Shown piece after piece: positions 1 through 4,856 of a DNA stretch of 6,729 nt (the stretch's first letter is position 1; every line of letters begins with the position of its first letter). The notes beneath the pieces are model-generated. The model did not search any database. It was not told the origin of the DNA and saw nothing but the letters and a program-made list of their open reading frames with translations. The stretch is from assembly GCA_030642335.1 (NCBI GenBank), contig DAOWNX010000049.1, forward strand, positions 1 through 6,729, written 5' to 3'. The position numbers and the translations under genes were made by a program. Source of the stretch: Caldisericota bacterium (GTDB lineage Bacteria; Caldisericota; Caldisericia; Caldisericales; Caldisericaceae).

Positions 1-18
1 CTTTCTCTTCTCTTTCAT
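1..18 (-). CDS. Possible start of a downstream gene, cut by the window edge
   Basis: An ATG on the minus strand (positions 18-16) opens a frame reading MKEKRK before the sequence ends. It lies 17 bases after the stop of the radical SAM gene, a spacing typical of the next gene in an operon. The upstream sequence is purine-rich (GAAAGAGAA) but lacks a clear Shine-Dalgarno core. Six codons cannot identify a product. A small peptide substrate of the radical SAM enzyme is only one possibility, and the frame may not be a gene. Confidence 0.22.
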
Positions 19-35
19 AAAGAAGGTTCTCTTTC

Positions 36-1169
36 TTAAACACTGGCTTTGCTTCTTTCATTAAGCCCTCCTAAAAGATTATCATCGATAATGTCTATTT
101 CAATATCTTCATCAAACCAAACAGTCGGGATTCTCTCATCGCTTCTTCCCATATCCTTGACAGATGCGACTCTTCCTGCAAGCTCTTTTACCTTTGGGAT
201 TTCCCACATCCTTGCTAAACCATTATCCCAATATTCGCTAAATTTATGTTTTCGTATATTTCCCACAGTTATGGGAAGATATGGAGAAACTTGTATAGAT
301 CCATCAGCTTTTATTCCTGCAGAGGTACTGCAATGTTCCGTAATTGTTGGAAAACGAATGAGATGATCAACTGGGTCCCCCCATTCAATGTTCGTATTAT
401 GGGTAACATTTGGCGTCAATCCACAGGCACTACAGTTCGAACTTTCGTTGAACATATATTTCTCTTTCATAAAATTAATTATTTTTACCAATTCCCTATA
501 CTGTAGAGGAGTTGGAAGAATAAATCTCGCATTTTCTTTCCCTCTTCCCAAAAGCATTAACGGCTGCACTCGAAAACCACTTACTCCAAGCTCTTTGCAA
601 AGAAGAAAAGTACTTTCAACTTCATCAATATTCCAAGCTGTAGGACAAAATGCTACATCTACCTCTTTGAAACCTGCTTCTTTTAAGATTTTAATAGCAC
701 TTACTGCCTTTTCAAATGAACCTTTTACACCTCTTAACCTCTCATACGAGGCAGGATTATCTCCATCCAAACTTACCTGTCCTCTTGTTACACCGCTTGA
801 TAAAAGCTTCTTTGCCTTTTCTTCCGTTATAAGACTTCCGTTACTTACAAACGAAACAATAGAGCCTGAAGCAGAAAGTATTTCACCAACTTTGCACATA
901 AGTTCAAACCTTAAGAACGGCTCACCTCCACAAAAACAGAGATTAAATAACTTCAGTCTTGCAAGGTCATGTGCAAACTCTAAAACTTCATCATCTGTTA
1001 ACTCATTCGCTGTTACAGGATTTTCTCCACTTCTGTTAAAACAATGAAGGCATCTGAAGTTACACTTGTTTGTGATGTCAAAAGACATTTGATATGGACC
1101 TCTTAAGATCCTTGCATGCTTCATCGGAACCGAGGATTCGCCCGGTATCCCTATCTCGGTAAGTTCCAC
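36..1169 (-). CDS. Radical SAM protein with an atypical SPASM-like C-terminus
   Basis: This is a complete 377-residue radical SAM enzyme. The cluster motif CNFRCLHC (C36, C40, C43) binds the [4Fe-4S] cluster that cleaves S-adenosylmethionine. CGGEP (residues 80-84) is the SAM-binding motif, and VSLDGDN (132-138) is the usual barrel-strand signature of the PqqE/AlbA/NirJ-like branch. The C-terminal half looks like a SPASM or twitch region: C246-x2-C249, C280, then ADGSIQVSP and VGNI. However, the usual cysteine after 'V-x-P' is tyrosine (Y297), and no cysteine follows C280, so a full set of auxiliary-cluster ligands is not evident. The tail (350-363) is very acidic. The family modifies peptides, proteins or cofactor precursors; the substrate here is unknown. 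The GTG start is chosen because GGAGGT lies five bases upstream. An overlapping ATG two bases further up is in another frame and stops quickly. The protein is expected to be cytosolic and oxygen-sensitive. Confidence 0.9.
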   Translation of the reverse strand: MELTEIGIPGESSVPMKHARILRGPYQMSFDITNKCNFRCLHCFNRSGENPVTANELTDDEVLEFAHDLARLKLFNLCFCGGEPFLRFELMCKVGEILSASGSIVSFVSNGSLITEEKAKKLLSSGVTRGQVSLDGDNPASYERLRGVKGSFEKAVSAIKILKEAGFKEVDVAFCPTAWNIDEVESTFLLCKELGVSGFRVQPLMLLGRGKENARFILPTPLQYRELVKIINFMKEKYMFNESSNCSACGLTPNVTHNTNIEWGDPVDHLIRFPTITEHCSTSAGIKADGSIQVSPYLPITVGNIRKHKFSEYWDNGLARMWEIPKVKELAGRVASVKDMGRSDERIPTVWFDEDIEIDIIDDNLLGGLNERSKASV

Positions 1170-1174
1170 ATTGC

Positions 1175-1180
1175 ACCTCC
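1175..1180 (-). promoter_or_regulatory. Shine-Dalgarno site fixing the GTG start of the radical SAM gene
   Basis: On the minus strand the sequence reads GGAGGT, then GCAAT, then GTG. The full-consensus site with a five-base spacer decides the GTG start at 1169. The ATG at 1171-1169 would have only a three-base spacer, and its frame reaches TAG after six codons. Confidence 0.85.
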
Positions 1181-1237
1181 CGTATTTACAACTTTCTCTT
1201 TTCTAAACTTTTTCATAAGTTTCTAAAACATTCTTCT

Positions 1238-1270
1238 ATAATAATTTAATCGTTTTTTTTTTTTTGTCAA
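1238..1270 (-). promoter_or_regulatory. Likely promoter of the radical SAM gene, with A-run in the spacer
   Basis: On the minus strand a perfect -35 box TTGACA (1270-1265) is followed at once by twelve more A residues (1264-1253). Candidate -10 boxes are TAAATT (1248-1243, 16-base spacer, four of six matches) and TATTAT (1243-1238, 21-base spacer, five of six matches). The resulting leader would be about 60 bases. It contains a weak AAACTT/AAGTTT inverted repeat. The -35 match and position are good; which -10 is used is uncertain. Confidence 0.55.
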
Positions 1271-1302
1271 GTCCGTATCCGCGAATTGAATCATCAAAAA
1301 TC

Positions 1303-1336
1303 TACCTGTCTGCAGTGCTTACAGCATAGGCAGGTA
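1303..1336. repeat. Imperfect palindrome (stem-loop) in the divergent intergenic region
   Basis: TACCTGTC (1303-1310) pairs with GGCAGGTA (1329-1336): eight base pairs including one T-G wobble. An inner TGC/GCA pair (1311-1313 with 1324-1326) can extend the stem past a two-base bulge. The arms stand out as GC-containing sequence in very AT-rich surroundings. It has no T-tract immediately after it on the plus strand, so it is not a normal terminator. It resembles dispersed palindromic repeats or a transposon-associated hairpin, and a transposase-like remnant starts about 65 bases away. There is only one copy in this window. Confidence 0.6.
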
Positions 1337-1357
1337 TGAAAATTTTAAAAAACAAAA

Positions 1358-1363
1358 TATAAT
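1358..1363 (+). promoter_or_regulatory. Candidate -10 box upstream of the small lysine-rich frame
   Basis: A perfect TATAAT lies about 40 bases before the small lysine-rich reading frame. No recognisable -35 hexamer sits 16-18 bases upstream (TATGAA at 1335-1340 is poor), and the region is so AT-rich that chance occurrence is likely. Confidence 0.25.
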
Positions 1364-1399
1364 AAACAAAAATGAAAAAAAAGGAAATTTGGGAAGTAT

Positions 1400-1615
1400 T
1401 TGAAAGAGGTGATGTCAAAGAGATACAAAAAGGCAAGGAATAAGGAGAAAAGCAAGATACTGGATGAGTTTGTTAAACTAACTCTAAAGAGAAAGATAGA
1501 TAAGCTGCAGAGGAAACTATCAAAAGCATATGATAAAAAACAGCATAAAAAAGAACTATCTCCCAATATTCCCAATATATCCCTTTTGAAGAAGAACAAT
1601 TTCGTATATAATTAA
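1400..1615 (+). pseudogene. Small lysine-rich frame, probable remnant of a transposase
   Basis: The 71-codon frame starts at TTG (1400) or better at ATG (1412). GAGG lies only two bases before that ATG, so translation is doubtful. The stretch RYKKARNKEKSKILDEFVKLT closely resembles, from memory, the N-terminus of a class of integrase-core (DDE) transposases, where it is normally followed by a TGYxRKxA-type sequence. Here that continuation is missing, and the frame passes directly into LKRKIDKLQRKLSKAYDKK, which resembles a C-terminal segment of such proteins. The reading suggested is an internally deleted transposase that lost its whole catalytic core. The end of the frame (PNIPNIS) comes from a short near-repeat, CCCAATATT twice (1562-1579). 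Alternatively it is a genuine small basic, helical protein. Recognition of the family is by memory, without alignment. Confidence 0.5.
1586..1612 (+). promoter_or_regulatory. Candidate promoter for the threonine aldolase gene
   Basis: TTGAAG (1586-1591) and a perfect TATAAT (1607-1612) are separated by 15 bases, slightly short of the optimum. They overlap the 3' end of the small lysine-rich frame, which would be expected if that frame is no longer functional. The predicted leader is about 55 bases. Confidence 0.4.
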
Positions 1616-1641
1616 TGAAACAACCAAATGAATTTCGTATA
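1598..1641 (+). repeat. Pair of 11-base direct repeats upstream of the aldolase gene
   Basis: AATTTCGTATA occurs at 1598-1608 and again at 1631-1641, a 33-base period (about three helical turns). The first copy overlaps the TATAAT of the candidate aldolase promoter. The second lies just downstream of the likely transcription start. The arrangement could be a pair of regulator sites or simply a local duplication. Confidence 0.45.
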
Positions 1642-1662
1642 GAAAATTAAATAAGGCAACAC

Positions 1663-1668
1663 GGGAGG
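1663..1668 (+). promoter_or_regulatory. Shine-Dalgarno site of the threonine aldolase gene
   Basis: GGGAGG lies five bases before the ATG at 1674 and supports that start. Confidence 0.8.
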
Positions 1669-1673
1669 CTATC

Positions 1674-2708
1674 ATGTTAATTAAAAAATCATTTGCAAGC
1701 GATAATAACGCGCCTGTCCACCCGCGTATCTTAAAAGCACTAAGAAATGCAAATCAAGGAGATTACATCGCCTATGGAAATGATCCTTACACTGAAAAAG
1801 CTGTAGAAAAATTCAAAGAGCATTTTGGAAAAAATATCAAGGTATATTTTATGCTTACAGGTACTGGAGCAAATGTACTTGGATTAAAAACCGTTACTAA
1901 CTCATTCAATTCCATTATTACGGCAGAAACAGCACATATAAACACAGATGAGTGCGGAGCCCCTGAAAAATTCACGGGATGCAAGATCATTGCCATTCCA
2001 ACCACAAACGGGAAAATCACAGTAGCTGGAGTAAAAAAGCTTATGCACGGAATAGGCGATGCTCACCATTCGCAGCCAAAGGTTGTGTCAATTACTCAAA
2101 GCACCGAAATGGGCACCGTATATAAGAAAAAAGAGATCGAAGAGATAGCAAATTTTGTCCATAAAAACAATATGATTCTTCATATGGATGGCGCAAGAAT
2201 TGCAAATGCAGCAGCTTCATTAAATATGGTCTTTAAAAAGTTTACAACAGATACAGGTGTGGACATTCTTTCCTTTGGTGGCACTAAAAATGGCATGATG
2301 CTCGGTGAAGCAGTTATCTTCTTCAATAAAGAAATATCAGAAAATTTTAAATTTATAAGAAAACAAGGAGCACAACTTTTCTCGAAAATGCGCTATATCT
2401 CTGCACAATTTATAGAATACTTATCCAATGATCTCTGGCTAGAGAATGCAACTCATGCAAATGAAATTGCAAAGATTTTAGAAAAAGAAATAAGAAAAAT
2501 AGATAAAATAAAAATCACTCAACCAGTTGAAGCAAATGGAATTTTCGCCATTATACCTAAAAAATATATTCCCAGTTTACAAAAAAAATCCTTTTTCTAT
2601 GTATGGAATGAAGAAAAGGGAGAAGTAAGATGGATGACTTCTTTTAATACAACCAAAACAGATATACACGACTTTATAAAAAGTACAAAAGAAATATTGA
2701 GAAAGTAG
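1674..2708 (+). CDS. ltaE: Low-specificity L-threonine aldolase (PLP enzyme)
   Basis: This 344-residue protein belongs to the fold-type I PLP beta-eliminating lyase/threonine aldolase family, which reversibly splits L-threonine or allo-threonine into glycine and acetaldehyde. Visible signatures include the N-terminal FASDNNAPVHPRIL (7-20), the phosphate-binding TGTGAN (62-67), AETAH (84-88) whose histidine stacks on the PLP ring, and HMDGAR (170-175) with the aspartate that pairs with the pyridine nitrogen. SFGGTKNG (200-207) carries K205, the predicted Schiff-base lysine. SFGGTKNG marks the Pseudomonas-type branch rather than the E. coli LtaE branch, whose lysine motif differs. The length is normal and all catalytic residues seen are intact. 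The protein is cytosolic. Its role would be glycine supply or threonine breakdown. A related aldolase using phenylserine or other beta-hydroxy amino acids is possible. The transporter gene follows 68 bases downstream on the same strand and may share transcription. Confidence 0.88.
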   Translation: MLIKKSFASDNNAPVHPRILKALRNANQGDYIAYGNDPYTEKAVEKFKEHFGKNIKVYFMLTGTGANVLGLKTVTNSFNSIITAETAHINTDECGAPEKFTGCKIIAIPTTNGKITVAGVKKLMHGIGDAHHSQPKVVSITQSTEMGTVYKKKEIEEIANFVHKNNMILHMDGARIANAAASLNMVFKKFTTDTGVDILSFGGTKNGMMLGEAVIFFNKEISENFKFIRKQGAQLFSKMRYISAQFIEYLSNDLWLENATHANEIAKILEKEIRKIDKIKITQPVEANGIFAIIPKKYIPSLQKKSFFYVWNEEKGEVRWMTSFNTTKTDIHDFIKSTKEILRK

Positions 2709-2744
2709 TCAAGAAAAATCTATAAAAAATTTACTTTAAAAATA

Positions 2745-2750
2745 TATAAT
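2745..2750 (+). promoter_or_regulatory. Candidate -10 box before the transporter gene
   Basis: A perfect TATAAT lies 26 bases before the transporter start in the 68-base gap. The expected -35 position (around 2722-2727) is plain A/T with no match to TTGACA. It could provide a separate promoter or be chance in AT-rich sequence. Confidence 0.3.
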
Positions 2751-2776
2751 GAAACACAGAGAAAGAAGAATGAGAG

Positions 2777-4075
2777 ATGAAAAAAAGTAATATCGGTTTC
2801 GTGTTTCTTATACTTATAACTATCTTTTTAACTGCAGACCAAGCAGCACTAATTCCTAACTATCTTCTCGTTGAAAAAGAATTTGGGATAACACATACTC
2901 AAATGGGAATTGTAAGTTCGGTTTTTATCATAATTGGAGCACTGTCAACTCTACTATGGGGATATTTAACAGACAAATATTCACGAAAAAAGCTACTTAT
3001 AATAGGAACTTTAATGGGCGAGATTTCTTGTTTTCTAACTGCATTTGTAAATAATTATGCTCAGCTATTTACCATAAGGGCAGCAACAGGTTTGGGGATC
3101 GGCATGATACTGCCAGTGTCTGTGTCTTTGCTTGGCGATTACTTTCCTTCTAAAGAGAGAGGGAAGGGGAATGGGTGGCTCCTATTTGCAACCGGGGTTG
3201 GATATCTATTTGGGGCAGGTATAGCCGGGATAATCGGACCAAGATTCAATTGGAGATACACTTTTATTATTGTCGCTATACCAAATCTCTTCTTACTTCC
3301 TTTGTTCTACCATTTTGTAAAAGAACCAAAAAGAGGGGAAGGGGAAGCAGAAATTAAAAGGCTATTAGAATCGGGAGCCATTTATAACTATACAGCAAAA
3401 TTATCTGATTTTAAGAAAGCTATAACCATAAAAACGAATCTATTTTTAAATCTACAGAGTTTCTTTGGATGTCTGCCATTCGGGATACTTTCAAGCTGGG
3501 TTATAACATTTTTTGCTCAGGAAAAAGGATTTTCCATTAGCCTGGCTACTGCACTTATGATGAGCTTTATTGGGATACGAGTGGTTGGAAATGTTATGGG
3601 GGGATATTTAGGCGATTATTTGTGCAAAAAAAGAATTGCATACCGCACAATACTCTGTATATTTTCAATCTTCTTAGGTATACCGTTCATTATTGGTGCT
3701 ATAAAATATCAAACCCCCTCTCCCCCTGTTTTTTATCAGATTCTGCCACTCTTCTTTCTCGGAAGTCTCGGAGCAGTTATTCCATCTATAGCCGGCCCTA
3801 ATGCCAGAGCTATTCTTTTAGATACCAATGTACCTGAAAATCGCGGGACAATTTTTTCTGTTGCCAATCTCACAGATATCATGGGGGGAGGTATTGGCCC
3901 TCTCATTGGAGGAATTCTCGCTGATAGGTACGGCCTTTCCTCCACACTCATTATCGCTACACTTTTCTGGATACCATGTGCTATACTTTGGCTTCCACTG
4001 CTAAAAACCGTTCCCTTAGATATGGACATTGTAAAGAAAAAAATGAAAGAGCGCTCAAACCTTCTCGGATTGTAA
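2777..4075 (+). CDS. Major facilitator superfamily transporter
   Basis: This is a 432-residue inner-membrane protein with about 12 predicted helices in two halves. These lie roughly at 5-25, 42-62, 72-92, 96-118, 130-153, 160-182, then 224-246, 253-275, 288-308, 317-338, 355-378 and 387-408, with a charged loop (183-220) between halves. The loop between helices 2 and 3 carries the family's motif A, GYLTDKYSRKK (62-72). R101 with GLGIG (105-109) matches motif B. In the second half, GGYLGDYLCKK (275-285) is the symmetric motif-A copy, and PENRGTIFS (353-360) with GGILADRYG (378-386) recalls the spinster-like branch. The substrate cannot be predicted; the neighbouring aldolase makes an amino acid, organic acid or related metabolite conceivable. 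The start at 2777 fits the N-terminus of helix 1, but the ribosome binding site is weak (only purine-rich GAGAAAGAAG). An overlapping ATG at 2770 gives only six codons. Confidence 0.9.
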   Translation: MKKSNIGFVFLILITIFLTADQAALIPNYLLVEKEFGITHTQMGIVSSVFIIIGALSTLLWGYLTDKYSRKKLLIIGTLMGEISCFLTAFVNNYAQLFTIRAATGLGIGMILPVSVSLLGDYFPSKERGKGNGWLLFATGVGYLFGAGIAGIIGPRFNWRYTFIIVAIPNLFLLPLFYHFVKEPKRGEGEAEIKRLLESGAIYNYTAKLSDFKKAITIKTNLFLNLQSFFGCLPFGILSSWVITFFAQEKGFSISLATALMMSFIGIRVVGNVMGGYLGDYLCKKRIAYRTILCIFSIFLGIPFIIGAIKYQTPSPPVFYQILPLFFLGSLGAVIPSIAGPNARAILLDTNVPENRGTIFSVANLTDIMGGGIGPLIGGILADRYGLSSTLIIATLFWIPCAILWLPLLKTVPLDMDIVKKKMKERSNLLGL

Positions 4076-4100
4076 AGATCTTTTTATGGTTATCGTACAA

Positions 4101-4128
4101 GAAAAATTCCCTGGTATCTTAATTTTTT
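4101..4128. terminator. Weak AT-rich hairpin between convergent genes
   Basis: AAAAATT (4102-4108) and AATTTTT (4121-4127) form a seven-pair A/T-only stem with a 12-base loop in the 85-base gap between the convergent transporter and Lit-like genes. The arms supply U-rich ends in both directions, so a bidirectional terminator is possible. The absence of GC pairs makes the stem weak. No better terminator is visible in the gap. Confidence 0.3.
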
Positions 4129-4160
4129 GTATATCTTTAAATTTTAAGTTAGGTAAGTTA

Positions 4161-4856
4161 TTAAAATAGAGTGCACGATAAAAAAAGATAAACTGCTATA
4201 AAAAGAAAAGGTGAGTTTTCCTTCGAAAAATTTTTCCAAAGCCAAACATCCAGGAATATTATACTAGCACTAACTACTGTAACAATAGCCCCCCAGAATA
4301 GTGCAAAATCAGCAAAAAAAGATACGGGAAACATTCGTATTAATACTGCATCTTCGGGAAGAAGCCAAAAATCATTCCTAAAAAGAATCTTATGAAGCAG
4401 TGTAAAAGTAAAATCAAAATTCATGACAATCGCAGTGCTAATAAATAGAACAAAAATTAAAATGCCAACTGCAGCATGCTTGAAAAGAACTCTTCTATTC
4501 CTCGATAATAAAATAAGAATAAAACTAACAATAAACGAAGCGAATAAAATAAACAACGCCATTTGCATAACATTTTTTACATCATACATATGAGTGATTT
4601 CTTGTTGGGAGAAAAAATCTTCAATAGCATTCCCCTCCATATCTGTTATATAGAGAGGCTTTTCACTAAAAAAATTGTGAACAATTTGTCCGACATAACT
4701 AGAGTACTGAGAATTAGAAAATCCAGAAAATAAAGCTATATTTTGCTTTTCAAACTCATAAGAATAAAAATGTCTGCTGGATAAAAGAGAAAAAAAGCTT
4801 GCGAGAATAATAACAATTGCAATCGAAACAATTCCTGCAAATTTTAAAAATTTCAT
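4161..4856 (-). CDS. lit: DUF1461/TIGR01906 membrane protein, Lit-type lipoprotein transacylase
   Basis: This 231-residue integral membrane protein carries the signatures of the DUF1461 (TIGR01906) family. These are an N-terminal helix (about 5-27) followed by an extracytoplasmic segment, EITHMYDVK (86-94), FTLLHKILFRNDFWLLP (151-167) and RMFPVSFFADF (174-184). The family includes Lit, the lipoprotein intramolecular transacylase, which moves an acyl chain from the diacylglyceryl moiety onto the N-terminal cysteine to give lyso-form lipoproteins. The two conserved histidines expected for catalysis correspond to H89 and H155. Further hydrophobic segments lie at about 97-118, 126-147, 185-207 and 212-230, giving four or five helices. 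The start is supported by AAGGAG eight bases upstream. The ATG overlaps the helicase stop as ATGA, so translation is probably coupled to the upstream helicase. The family call is firm. The transacylase activity is inferred from family membership, and many DUF1461 proteins are untested. Confidence 0.82.
   Translation of the reverse strand: MKFLKFAGIVSIAIVIILASFFSLLSSRHFYSYEFEKQNIALFSGFSNSQYSSYVGQIVHNFFSEKPLYITDMEGNAIEDFFSQQEITHMYDVKNVMQMALFILFASFIVSFILILLSRNRRVLFKHAAVGILIFVLFISTAIVMNFDFTFTLLHKILFRNDFWLLPEDAVLIRMFPVSFFADFALFWGAIVTVVSASIIFLDVWLWKNFSKENSPFLFIAVYLFLSCTLF

Noticed and set aside
388..1047. Long plus-strand open frame of 219 codons opposite the radical SAM gene
   Set aside because: It is a shadow of the radical SAM gene, which has clear motifs and a strong ribosome binding site; the plus-strand translation shows no recognisable domain.
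1303..1336. Palindrome as an intrinsic terminator or riboswitch
   Set aside because: There is no T-tract after the stem on the plus strand. On the minus strand the T/A-rich tract downstream reads as A rather than U. No riboswitch core is recognisable, and it lies upstream of both divergent promoters.
1372..1443. Short plus-strand frame MKKKEIWEVFERGDV... of 23 codons
   Set aside because: It overlaps the transposase-like frame in another phase, stops after 23 codons and has no Shine-Dalgarno site; at most it is a decayed leader of the same element.
1345..1599. Minus-strand frame rich in Phe and Leu opposite the small lysine-rich frame
   Set aside because: Phe/Leu-rich sequence is what the complement of a lysine-rich, A-rich region gives. 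There is no supporting start signal.
2770..2790. Six-codon upstream frame overlapping the transporter start
   Set aside because: ATGAGAGATG... ends at TAA after six codons. It may compete for ribosomes, but nothing indicates a real leader peptide.
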